Below are positions 33,915 through 41,895 of a DNA stretch of 64,000 nucleotides, piece after piece. Both the position numbers and the translations under genes were made by a program. Location of the stretch: assembly GCF_014145675.1 (NCBI RefSeq), contig NZ_JACGZW010000003.1, positions 62,001 through 126,000 of the forward strand, in the 5' to 3' direction. The notes under the pieces are model-generated. The model saw nothing but the letters and a program-made list of their open reading frames with translations. It had not been told where the DNA came from and searched no databases. Within the stretch, counting starts at the first letter, position 1; every line of letters begins with the position of its first letter. The DNA is from Amycolatopsis dendrobii. Lineage in GTDB: Bacteria > Actinomycetota > Actinomycetes > Mycobacteriales > Pseudonocardiaceae.

Positions 33915-34081
33915 GCCCCGCACCCGCCCCCAGCTGGCTCGCCCGCCCTGGCTCGCCCGCCTGGCCCGCCTCGCCCGCCTGCCCCCGCCTCGCCTGGCCC
34001 GCCTCGCCTGGCCCGCCTCGCCTGGCCCGCCTCGCCCGCCTCGCCCGCCTGCCCCGCGCGAGTGTGCGTTGCCGTCGGGTG
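33915..34081. repeat. GC-rich minisatellite between the two 44-nt palindromes
   Basis: 167 bases made almost entirely of C, G and T in CCCGCC/CTCGCC/CTGGCC blocks. Three perfect 14-nt units CGCCTCGCCTGGCC run from 33986 to 34027, with degenerate units on both sides. Short open frames through it encode only Pro/Ala/Arg repeats and are not credible genes. Confidence 0.8.
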
Positions 34082-34125
34082 TCGTGAGTGGCGATCACGG
34101 TTCTAACCGTGATCGCCACTCACGA
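34082..34125. repeat. 44-nt palindrome, copy 2
   Basis: Identical to copy 1, arms 34082-34102 and 34105-34125. It ends 19 nt before the crotonase ATG used here and could affect that gene's translation or transcription. Confidence 0.85.
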
Positions 34126-34144
34126 CGATGCGATGCTGACCCCT

Positions 34145-34906
34145 ATGACCGACCGCATTCACAGCGAGCACGACCAGGGCGTCGCACTGCTCACCGTCGA
34201 CGCTCCGAAAAGCCGCAACGCACTCACCCTCGACCTCTCCGCCGAGCTGGCCGCCGCGGTCGCGCGCGCCGAGGCCGACGAGAGCGTGCACGCCGTGATC
34301 GTTACTGGCGCCCCGCCAGCGTTCTGCGCGGGTGCGGACCTCACCGCGCTCGGCAAGGCCGACGCCGAAGGGCTGCGCTCGGTGTACGCCGGGTTCCTCG
34401 CTGTCGCCGGATGCAGCCTGCCGACGATCGCTGCGGTCGGCGGGGCCGCGGTCGGCGCTGGTCTGAACCTCGCACTGGCCGCCGACGTCCGGCTCGTCGG
34501 ACCGCACGCCAAATTCATCCCTCGGTTCCTCGAACTCGGCTTGCATCCCGGCGGCGGCATGACCTGGATGTCGCAACGAATCCTCGGTCCGCAGCAGGCG
34601 TCCGCGATGGCGTTGTTCGGCGAAACCCTTACCGCGGAATCCGCGGTAAGGGTGGGGTTCGCACTGCGCTTTGTGGACGGCGATCACGACGCATTGGTCC
34701 AGGCCGCCCGCGACCTCGCCGCCCCGACGGTCGCCGCTCCGCGCGAGGTAGTGCTGTCCACCAAGCGGACTATGCGGCAGACGAGCGGCCTCACCGAGCA
34801 CGCCGCCGCGGTCGACGCCGAACTCGCTCCGCAGCTGGAATCGCTGGCCGCACCGGCATTCGCCGAGCGATTGGCGGCGATGAAGGCACGCATCAGCGGC
34901 CGCTGA
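34145..34906 (+). CDS. crotonase (enoyl-CoA hydratase/isomerase) family protein lacking catalytic Glu pair
   Basis: 253 residues from the ATG at 34145; ATG at 34133 would add four residues, and neither has a ribosome site. Crotonase landmarks: [21 protein letters not shown] (CoA oxyanion hole), [17 protein letters not shown]. Where rat crotonase has E144 (GGGCEL) this protein has asparagine (GAGLNL), and where it has E164 (FGQPE) it has arginine (FIPRF). Hydratase activity is therefore unlikely; isomerase, hydrolase or regulatory roles (as for mycobacterial EchA6) are possible. It sits alone between the palindromic repeat and korA. Confidence 0.75.
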   Translation: MTDRIHSEHDQGVALLTVDAPKSRNALTLDLSAELAAAVARAEADESVHAVIVTGAPPAFCAGADLTALGKADAEGLRSVYAGFLAVAGCSLPTIAAVGGAAVGAGLNLALAADVRLVGPHAKFIPRFLELGLHPGGGMTWMSQRILGPQQASAMALFGETLTAESAVRVGFALRFVDGDHDALVQAARDLAAPTVAAPREVVLSTKRTMRQTSGLTEHAAAVDAELAPQLESLAAPAFAERLAAMKARISGR

Positions 34907-35192
34907 GCGCCGTCGCGCACAAATTCCCACATTCCGGGAACCCTCAACCTGGAGCAAACTGCTGGTCAGTGCCGCACGGGCGGTGAGAGACGCGCGTCAC
35001 TCCGGACGCGGGCCCGATTCGCCCTACGATCGAGGACACCCCGGTGGGCACTCGGCCTGGACACCCCACACTTGACCGCACTCCGACCGCCGCCTGAGGT
35101 GTGGCGAGTAACCTCGGAAGCAGGCCTCGGCGGGCTCCCCGGGGAGCCGACCCTGGCCCGCAGCACGCCGGGAGAGAGGGATTCCCTGACCC

Positions 35193-37121
35193 ATGAGCAC
35201 CAGTGCGAACGGCAGCGCGGCCGGGAACGGGCAAGGCGCGCTGACCGCGTCCCGCTCCACCGAGGTGAACAAGCTGGACCGGGTGGTCATCCGGTTTGCC
35301 GGCGACTCGGGCGACGGGATGCAGCTGACCGGCGACCGGTTCACCTCGGAGGCGGCGGCCTTCGGGAACGACCTGTCGACCATGCCCAACTTCCCGGCCG
35401 AGATCCGGGCGCCGCAGGGCACCATCCCCGGCGTCTCGTCCTTCCAGGTGCACTTCGCCGACTACGACATCCTCACCCCGGGCGACCGGCCGGACGTGCT
35501 CGTCGCGATGAACCCCGCCGCGCTCAAGGCGAACGTCCGCGACGTCCCCCGCGGCGGGACGATCATCCTCAACACCGACGAGTTCTCCAAGCGGAACCTG
35601 GTCAAGGTCGGCTACGACACCGACCCGCTCGAGGACGACTCGCTCGCGCCGTTCCAGGTGCACCGGGTCGCCATGTCGAGCCTGACCCAGGGCGCGCTCG
35701 CCGACACCGGCCTCGGCAAGAAAGACGCCGAACGCTGCAAGAACATGTTCGCCCTCGGCCTGCTGTCCTGGATGTACCACCGGCCCACCGAGGGCACCGA
35801 ACGCTTCCTGCGCGAGAAGTTCGCGAAGAAACCGGACATCGCCGAGGCCAACATCCTCGCCTTCCGGGCAGGCTGGAACTACGGCGAGACCACCGAATCG
35901 TTCGCGACCACCTTCGAGGTCGCGCCCGCGAAGCTGGACAAGGGCACCTACCGGCAGATCACCGGCAACACCGCGCTCGCGTACGGGATCGTGGCCGCCG
36001 GACAGCAGTCCGGGCTGCAGATCCTGCTCGGCACCTACCCGATCACCCCGGCCTCGGACGTGCTGCACGAACTGTCCAAGCACAAGAACTACGGCATCAT
36101 CACCTTCCAGGCCGAAGACGAGATCGCCGGCATCGGCGCCGCCCTCGGCGCCTCCTACGGCGGCGCGCTGGGCATCACCTCCACCTCCGGCCCCGGCGTC
36201 GCGCTGAAATCGGAGACCATCGGCCTCGGCGTGATGACCGAACTGCCGCTGGTGATCATCGACGTGCAGCGCGGCGGCCCGTCCACCGGCCTGCCGACCA
36301 AAACCGAACAGGCCGACCTGCTGCAGGCCATGTTCGGCCGCAACGGCGAATCCCCGGTCCCGATCATCGCGCCGCTCTCGCCCGCCGACTGTTTCGACGC
36401 CGCGATCGAGGCCACCCGGATCGCGCTGCGCTACCGCACCCCGGTGCTGCTGCTGTCCGACGGCGCGATCGCCAACGGCTCCGAACCCTGGCTGGTCCCG
36501 AACGTCGAGGACCTGCCCGACCTGCGCGTGGAATTCGCCTCCGAACCCAACTCCGACAACGGATCCGGCGAGTTCTGGCCGTACGTGCGCGACCCCGAGA
36601 CGCTCGCGCGGGCGTGGGCGATCCCGGGCACTCCCGGGCTGCAGCACCGCATCGGCGGGCTGGAGAAGGCCGACGGCACCGGCCACATCTCCTACGACCC
36701 GGACAACCACGACACGATGGTCCGGCTGCGCCAGGCGAAGATCGACGGCATCGACGTCCCGGACCTGGAGGTCGACGACCCGTCCGGCGAAGCCCGCGTG
36801 CTCGCTTTGGGCTGGGGCTCGTCCTACGGCCCGATCGGCGCGGCCTGCCGCCGCGTGCGCAAGCTCGGCATGCCGATCGCGCAAGCGCACCTGCGCCACC
36901 TCAACCCGTTCCCGCACAACCTCGGCGAGGTCCTCGCCCGCTACGACCGGGTCGTCGTGCCGGAGATGAACCTCGGCCAGCTCGCGCTGCTGCTGCGGGC
37001 GAAGTTCCTGGTGGACGTGCATTCCTACACGAAGGTCGCCGGCCTGCCGTTCAAGGCCGAGGAACTGCAGAACGTGTTCGCCGACATCATCGCCAACCTC
37101 GTTCCGGAGGGCGTCAAGTGA
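35193..37121 (+). CDS. korA: 2-oxoglutarate:ferredoxin oxidoreductase, alpha subunit
   Basis: 642 residues, a fused gamma-alpha subunit. The gamma-type domain is at the N-terminus (FAGDSGDGMQLTGDRF, then MPNFPAEIRAP), and the alpha-type pyrimidine-binding domain follows (GIVAAGQQSGLQILLGTYPITPASD, ITSTSGPGVALKSE). With KorB it converts 2-oxoglutarate and CoA to succinyl-CoA, CO2 and reduced ferredoxin. Two-subunit enzymes of this kind serve the TCA cycle of actinomycetes. GAGAGAGGGA lies about 13 nt upstream of the ATG. It overlaps korB by 4 nt. Confidence 0.9.
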   Translation: MSTSANGSAAGNGQGALTASRSTEVNKLDRVVIRFAGDSGDGMQLTGDRFTSEAAAFGNDLSTMPNFPAEIRAPQGTIPGVSSFQVHFADYDILTPGDRPDVLVAMNPAALKANVRDVPRGGTIILNTDEFSKRNLVKVGYDTDPLEDDSLAPFQVHRVAMSSLTQGALADTGLGKKDAERCKNMFALGLLSWMYHRPTEGTERFLREKFAKKPDIAEANILAFRAGWNYGETTESFATTFEVAPAKLDKGTYRQITGNTALAYGIVAAGQQSGLQILLGTYPITPASDVLHELSKHKNYGIITFQAEDEIAGIGAALGASYGGALGITSTSGPGVALKSETIGLGVMTELPLVIIDVQRGGPSTGLPTKTEQADLLQAMFGRNGESPVPIIAPLSPADCFDAAIEATRIALRYRTPVLLLSDGAIANGSEPWLVPNVEDLPDLRVEFASEPNSDNGSGEFWPYVRDPETLARAWAIPGTPGLQHRIGGLEKADGTGHISYDPDNHDTMVRLRQAKIDGIDVPDLEVDDPSGEARVLALGWGSSYGPIGAACRRVRKLGMPIAQAHLRHLNPFPHNLGEVLARYDRVVVPEMNLGQLALLLRAKFLVDVHSYTKVAGLPFKAEELQNVFADIIANLVPEGVK

Positions 37122-38182
37122 CCGCCATCGATCTCGGGCTGCCGCAACTGGGCGGCATCGACCTGGTGCCGACCACCGACGAACCGCAGAAGGCCAAGGA
37201 CTACAAGTCCGACCAGGAAGTCCGCTGGTGCCCCGGCTGCGGCGACTACGTCGTGCTCAACGCCGTGCAGTCGTTCCTGCCCACCCTCGGGCTCAAACGC
37301 GAGAACATCGTCTTCATCTCCGGCATCGGCTGCTCCTCGCGGTTCCCGTACTACCTCAACACCTACGGCATGCACTCGATCCACGGCCGCGCGCCGTCGA
37401 TCGCGACCGGGCTCGCCACCACCCGCCCCGACCTGTCGGTCTGGGTCGTCACCGGCGACGGCGACGCCCTGTCCATCGGCGGCAACCACCTCATCCACGC
37501 GCTGCGGCGCAACGTGAACATCAAGATCCTGCTGTTCAACAACCGCATCTACGGACTCACCAAGGGCCAGTACTCGCCCACCTCCGGCCAGGGCATGGTC
37601 ACCAAATCCACCCCCATGGGCTCGCTCGACACCCCGTTCAACCCGCTGTCGCTCGCGATCGGAGCCGAAGCCTCGTTCGTCGGCCGCGCGATGGACTCCG
37701 ACCGCAAGGGCCTCACCGAAGTCCTCGAAGCCGCCGCGAAACACCGCGGCTCGGCACTGGTGGAGATCTACCAGAACTGCCCCATCTTCAACGACGGCGC
37801 CTTCGACGTCCTGAAAGACAAAGACGAAGCCGCGTCCCGGCTCATCCCGCTCCGCGCGGGCGAACCCATCCGCTTCGGCCCCGAAAGCGAATACGGCGTC
37901 CGCCGCGGCGACTGGGGCGGCCTCGACGTCGGCAAGGTCGCCGAAATCGGCGAAGACAACCTCGTGGTGCACGACCCCTCCATCGCCGACACCTCCTACG
38001 CCTTCGCCCTCACCCGCCTCGGCGACCAAAACCTCAACCACGTCCCCACCGGCATCCTGCGCCAAGTCGAACGCCCCACCTACGACGACGCCGCACGCGC
38101 CCAAGTCGAACAAGCCCGCGAGGCCAAGAAGCCGGACCTGCAAGGACTGCTGCGCGGCAAGGACACCTGGACCGTCGCGTAA
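37118..38182 (+). CDS. korB: 2-oxoglutarate:ferredoxin oxidoreductase, beta subunit
   Basis: 354 residues, GTG start in the stop of korA. CPGCG at 38-42 and GIGCSSR supply cluster-binding cysteines, with a further one in IYQNCPIF. The thiamine diphosphate motif runs from GDGDALSIGGNH to LLFNNRIYGLTKGQ. The short C-terminus and absence of ferredoxin domains fit the two-subunit KOR type. It passes electrons from 2-oxoglutarate oxidation to ferredoxin. A strong hairpin follows the stop. Confidence 0.9.
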   Translation: MTAIDLGLPQLGGIDLVPTTDEPQKAKDYKSDQEVRWCPGCGDYVVLNAVQSFLPTLGLKRENIVFISGIGCSSRFPYYLNTYGMHSIHGRAPSIATGLATTRPDLSVWVVTGDGDALSIGGNHLIHALRRNVNIKILLFNNRIYGLTKGQYSPTSGQGMVTKSTPMGSLDTPFNPLSLAIGAEASFVGRAMDSDRKGLTEVLEAAAKHRGSALVEIYQNCPIFNDGAFDVLKDKDEAASRLIPLRAGEPIRFGPESEYGVRRGDWGGLDVGKVAEIGEDNLVVHDPSIADTSYAFALTRLGDQNLNHVPTGILRQVERPTYDDAARAQVEQAREAKKPDLQGLLRGKDTWTVA

Positions 38183-38200
38183 GTTCTCAGTCCACTCACG

Positions 38201-38243
38201 ACAGAGGCCGCCACTCCCGACTTTCGGGGAGGGCGGCCTCTGT
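38201..38243 (+). terminator. strong hairpin between korB and the convergent gene
   Basis: ACAGAGGCCGCC (38201-38212) pairs perfectly with GGCGGCCTCTGT (38232-38243), and the stem extends by CTCCC/GGGAG after a single bulged A, giving about 17 bp with an 8-nt loop. It is followed by CTTAT. Placed between convergent genes, it should stop transcription from both. Confidence 0.85.
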
Positions 38244-38254
38244 CTTATGTGGAC

Positions 38255-39688
38255 TCAGTGCAGGGGACGGAACCCCACCCGCTCGGCATCGGCGGCGCTG
38301 CGGAACCACACCTCAGCCACCATCTTCGGGAACTGCGGCGAATCCTCCCCGCAATACCGCAACGCCGTCACGCTCGCCTTCACCGTGAAACCCTCCGCCG
38401 GACGACCGCCGCCCGGACGCGGCATCGCCGAACCCGGACCGAACGGTCCCGGCGGCACCGCGTCGTCCGCGCTCTGCCGGGCAGGCGGCGGCTCGGGAGC
38501 GGCCATCGCGGCCTGGTTCGGCTGCACGGACGGCTCGAACAGCGAACCGCTGTGCCCGCCCGCGAGATCCGGTTCGCGGCGTTCCACCGGGCGCATCGAC
38601 GGCTGGATCGGCCGCGGCGGGTCGAAACCGCCGCGCGGGGATTCGCGGCGCTGGCGCTTCGGCAAGCCCTGGCTGCCTTCCGCGGTGTCCTCTGTGGACT
38701 CGGCGGCGGCGGGCTCGGCGCGCGGGATCAGGTGATCGGTCGACGAATCCTCTTCGAGGTGGCCGACGGCTGACTCGACCGGTTCCGCGGGTTCCTCGAA
38801 CGGCGACCGCTGCACCGCGTCCGGCTGGTTGAACCAGTCCGGTTCCGGTTCGGTCGCGCGGCCAGGGCCCGGGCGGAACAGCGAGACCGGCTCCGGCTCC
38901 GAAGCGGTGCTGTCCAACGGAGTCGGGTCGAGCCGTCGCTCCAAAGAGGACAGACCGTCGGCGGGCTCGGCCAGGTGATGACTCGGCTCTTCCTCGGCTG
39001 TGGGGCTCTCCGGCTCGGCGTGGTCCGCCGCGGGGACGTCGGCCGGTTCCGGAATCCGGTGGTAGCCGCTGTCGTGCTCGTCCGCCGGTTCCGGAATCCG
39101 GTGGTAACCGCTGTCGTGCTCGTCCGCAGGCTCCGCGACGCGGTGGTAGCCGCTGTCGTGGTCCTCGGCCGGTTCCGCGATGCGGTGCGAACCGGTGTCG
39201 GCCGGCTGCAGGTACTCGGTGGCCGCGGCGCGGTAGGCCGAACCGGAGTCCTCCGGAGCGCTCTCGGCAGGCGCACTCTCGAAAAGACCGTTCGCCGCTT
39301 GGTGTTCGCGGGCCTCCGCCTGAGCGAATGCCTCGTCGACGTCGTCCTCCGGAGAGTCCGCAGTGTCCACAGAGGCCGCCGGTTCCGGAGCCGTGCGGTA
39401 TTCCGCGTCGTACTCTGCTTCCGGCTCGAAAGCGCTCGTCGCCTGGATGACTTCCGTCGGAGCGTGCTCGCGGCGGTCTCTGGTCCAGTCCTCCGCGGGC
39501 GGCAGCACCGCGGTGCGCGCGGGCGTGCTGGCCGCGGCGCGGGCCGTGTCAGCGTGCGCGCTCGCCAGTTCCGTTTCCAGTTCGCGTACCCGCTTGCGCG
39601 CCGGCCGCGCCAGCACCAGCCAAGCGATGAGCGCGCCGACAACGAAGGCCAGCAGGCTCCAGAGCCACACCTGCCCGAAAATGGACAT
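38255..39688 (-). CDS. single-span membrane protein with acidic repeat region, unknown function
   Basis: 477 residues. A membrane span at about 6-27 (WLWSLLAFVVGALIAWLVLA) is followed by a short basic heptad stretch (RKRVRELETELASAHAD), a long acidic, low-complexity region, and a folded-looking C-terminal 45 residues (VKASVTALRYCGEDSPQF, AEVWFRSAADAERVGF). The last part resembles the small C-terminal domain of ArfC-like actinobacterial membrane proteins, a weak match from memory. Residues 161-217 contain tandem 14-residue repeats. It probably anchors a cytoplasmic scaffold. It shares an orientation with the polyprenyl synthase gene 12 nt upstream. Confidence 0.65.
   Translation of the reverse strand: MSIFGQVWLWSLLAFVVGALIAWLVLARPARKRVRELETELASAHADTARAAASTPARTAVLPPAEDWTRDRREHAPTEVIQATSAFEPEAEYDAEYRTAPEPAASVDTADSPEDDVDEAFAQAEAREHQAANGLFESAPAESAPEDSGSAYRAAATEYLQPADTGSHRIAEPAEDHDSGYHRVAEPADEHDSGYHRIPEPADEHDSGYHRIPEPADVPAADHAEPESPTAEEEPSHHLAEPADGLSSLERRLDPTPLDSTASEPEPVSLFRPGPGRATEPEPDWFNQPDAVQRSPFEEPAEPVESAVGHLEEDSSTDHLIPRAEPAAAESTEDTAEGSQGLPKRQRRESPRGGFDPPRPIQPSMRPVERREPDLAGGHSGSLFEPSVQPNQAAMAAPEPPPARQSADDAVPPGPFGPGSAMPRPGGGRPAEGFTVKASVTALRYCGEDSPQFPKMVAEVWFRSAADAERVGFRPLH
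39037..39206 (-). repeat. tandem 42-nt coding repeats
   Basis: Three close copies of a 14-codon unit EPADEHDSGYHRIP (one as EPAEDHDSGYHRVA), flanked by degenerate partial copies. The nucleotide copies are nearly identical over CTGTCGTGCTCGTCCG, suggesting recent expansion. Confidence 0.8.
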
Positions 39689-39700
39689 CTTCCGCCCCTT

Positions 39701-40744
39701 TTAGAACGTTCGCGCGACCAGGTAGTCGGCGACCGACTCGCAAGCGTCGCGCGCAGGGGAAGCGGGCAGCGAGGCGAGCTCGGCACGTGCTCGGGAAGCG
39801 TAGTCGGAAAGAGTTTCGCGCGCGCGTTCGAGGCCGCTGGAACGGCGCAGCAGCTCGAGCGCCTCGGCGACCAGATCGTCGTCGGTGATCGGGCCGGCGA
39901 GCAGCTCGACGAGCCGCGGGTCGGTGCCCGGATCGGCCAGCGCGTACAGCATCGGCAGCGTGCGCACGCCTTCCCGCAGGTCAGTGCCCTGCGCCTTGCC
40001 CAGCTCGACCGAGGGCGACGCGATGTCGATGACGTCGTCGGAGATCTGGAAGGCCGCGCCGATGATGTCGCCGAAGCGGCGCAGCGCCTGGATGTGCTCC
40101 TCGGCCGCGCCGGACATCATGCCGCCGAAGCGTCCGGACGTCGCGATCAGCGAACCGGTCTTCTGCGCGATCACGGTGAGGTAGTGCTCGACCGGATCGT
40201 CGCCGGGCCCAGGCCCGACGGTCTCCCGCATCTGCCCGCTGACCAGCTCGCCGAACGTCTCGGCGATGATCCGCGCGGCGTCCGTGCCGAGGTCGGCGAC
40301 GAGCCGGGAGGCGTGCGCGAAGAGGTAGTCGCCGGTGAGGATCGCGACGGTGTTGTCCCAGCGCGAGTTGACGCTCTCCGCGCCGCGCCGCATGGTCGCC
40401 TCGTCCATGACGTCGTCGTGGTACAGCGTCGCCAAGTGCACCAGCTCGACCGCGGCGGCCGCGATCAGCACCTGCTCGCCCTGCTTCGGCCCGAACTGCG
40501 CGGACAGCAGCGTGAACAGCGGACGAAAACGTTTGCCACCCGCCTCGACCAGGTGCAACGCCGCGTCGTGCACAGCGGGCACGTCGCTCTTCACGACGTC
40601 CCGCAGCATCGTCTCGACGTCCGCCAGCCCGCCCGCGATGGCGCGCAGCAAGGGCTCGTCCTGGATCTGCAGCCCGACGGTCGCGCGCAGGTCCTCGACA
40701 GCGCCATCCCGGGCCGCCCCCGGAGGTGGTGAAGACACAGACAC
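39701..40744 (-). CDS. long-chain polyprenyl diphosphate synthase
   Basis: 347 residues from a GTG with GGAG 5 nt upstream; longer in-frame extensions have no such site. The first aspartate-rich motif is HDDVMDEAT (D110, D111, D114), the second SDDVID (D236, D237, D240), with GKRFRP at 70-75. These define a trans-prenyl elongase. The residues before the first motif (ELVHLATLYHDD) are small, as in long-chain (C35-C50) enzymes. With menG and menJ in the same window it most likely makes the menaquinone tail, comparable to mycobacterial GrcC. Product length cannot be read from sequence alone. Confidence 0.87.
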   Translation of the reverse strand: MSVSSPPPGAARDGAVEDLRATVGLQIQDEPLLRAIAGGLADVETMLRDVVKSDVPAVHDAALHLVEAGGKRFRPLFTLLSAQFGPKQGEQVLIAAAAVELVHLATLYHDDVMDEATMRRGAESVNSRWDNTVAILTGDYLFAHASRLVADLGTDAARIIAETFGELVSGQMRETVGPGPGDDPVEHYLTVIAQKTGSLIATSGRFGGMMSGAAEEHIQALRRFGDIIGAAFQISDDVIDIASPSVELGKAQGTDLREGVRTLPMLYALADPGTDPRLVELLAGPITDDDLVAEALELLRRSSGLERARETLSDYASRARAELASLPASPARDACESVADYLVARTF

Positions 40745-40987
40745 GTCGGCTCCGCTCTCTCGTGGCGCTCTTCGCCAGTCGGTTACCCCCTTCAGGGTAG
40801 TGGTTGCCCCGCGGCCTGCCTTTACCCGCTGTCCTGCGGAAACGGTGACGAACGCGACACTGCCGCCCCGGTCCACGAACGGGTAGACCCGCGCTCCCGG
40901 ACGGGTGATCGCCGCCCAAGGACGCAACGGGCGATTCGGACCTGCGGATAGTCCTGGGGAGGCAGCATCAGCAGCGAGGAGACGAAC

Positions 40988-41638
40988 ATGATCATCAAGC
41001 GCACCGCACTGGCCGGAGCGGCACTGGCCGCCGCCGGTTTGCTCGCCGCTGCCGGGACCGCCGCCGCGGACACCCCGGCCGGAGTCGCCGACATCGGTGC
41101 CGCGACTTTCTCGAAGGCCGGGACCGCCATCTCCATCCCGACGCAAGCCCCGTGCGCCGTAGAAGGCCCCACGAGCGCCTCCGCCGCGGCCGTGTCCCAA
41201 CCAGGCATCCGCTTCGGCGGCGGCACGTCCTCCTGCACGACGGAGGTCACCGACCCAGCGAACGACGTCACCACCACGACGTCCACCGCCACCGGCAACA
41301 ACTTCGAACTCTCGGCCCTGGTGAGCTCTGGCGGAAAACGCATCCGCATCTCGTCGTACACCGTGACCTGCAAGGCAACCCAGAGCGGCACGAACGCGAA
41401 CTGGACCCTGAGCGGCCTCACCGGCATCAGCGGCCTGCCTTCACCGATCCCCGCGAACTACACCAAGCCACTGACGAAGTCGGACGGAACGCTGCTGGCG
41501 AACGCTGTCTTCAACATCCAAACGCTGCCCGGCGACGGAAGCATGACCCTGACCATGCTGCGCATCGACTTCGCCCCCGCCTCCGGCGCTTCCGGATCGG
41601 TCACCGTAGGCCACACCGCCTGCTCGCCTACTCCCTGA
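40988..41638 (+). CDS. secreted protein of unknown function
   Basis: 216 residues. A typical Sec signal peptide (MIIKRTALAGAALAAAGLL, cleavage likely after AAA near 27) is followed by a Thr/Ser-rich, beta-type mature domain with four cysteines (APCAV, SSCTT, VTCKA, HTACS), likely two disulfides. GGAGACGAAC precedes the ATG. I do not recognise the family. It stands alone between the polyprenyl synthase (divergent) and the end of the nuo operon (convergent). Confidence 0.7.
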   Translation: MIIKRTALAGAALAAAGLLAAAGTAAADTPAGVADIGAATFSKAGTAISIPTQAPCAVEGPTSASAAAVSQPGIRFGGGTSSCTTEVTDPANDVTTTTSTATGNNFELSALVSSGGKRIRISSYTVTCKATQSGTNANWTLSGLTGISGLPSPIPANYTKPLTKSDGTLLANAVFNIQTLPGDGSMTLTMLRIDFAPASGASGSVTVGHTACSPTP

Positions 41639-41758
41639 AGTCCGCGAAGGGCGGTAAGCCTTGCGGGTGCCTGGCGAGGCACGGGCGAAGCGCCCGCAGC
41701 CGATGCACCCAAAACGAGGCACCCACACCTCCCCCGCCCCCGATACGAGGCCAAAAAC

Positions 41759-41817
41759 ACGGCGCTGGGGTGCTTGTCAAGGCATCTTTCCCGCCTTGAC
41801 AAGCACCCCAGCGCCGT
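41759..41817 (-). terminator. 24-bp hairpin ending the nuo operon
   Basis: Perfect 24-nt arms, 41759-41782 and 41794-41817, with an 11-nt loop. On the minus strand the stem is followed by GTTTTTGG, so this is a proper intrinsic terminator for nuoA-N, 78 nt after the nuoN stop. It also faces the convergent secreted-protein gene. Confidence 0.9.
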
Positions 41818-41895
41818 AGTCACACTAAAAAATCGGGGTGCCCGCCTCACCACCGGGCGCAATGTCGCCGCCAGGCGACGAGCCGCCCACCCAGC

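Noticed and set aside
33915..34081. Open frames through the GC-rich minisatellite
   Set aside because: They encode only Pro/Ala/Arg repeats, lack ribosome sites and run through the flanking palindromes.
40745..41200. N-terminal extension of the polyprenyl synthase frame
   Set aside because: The extension is Gly/Arg-rich, lies opposite the secreted-protein gene, and a GTG with a good ribosome site exists at 40744.
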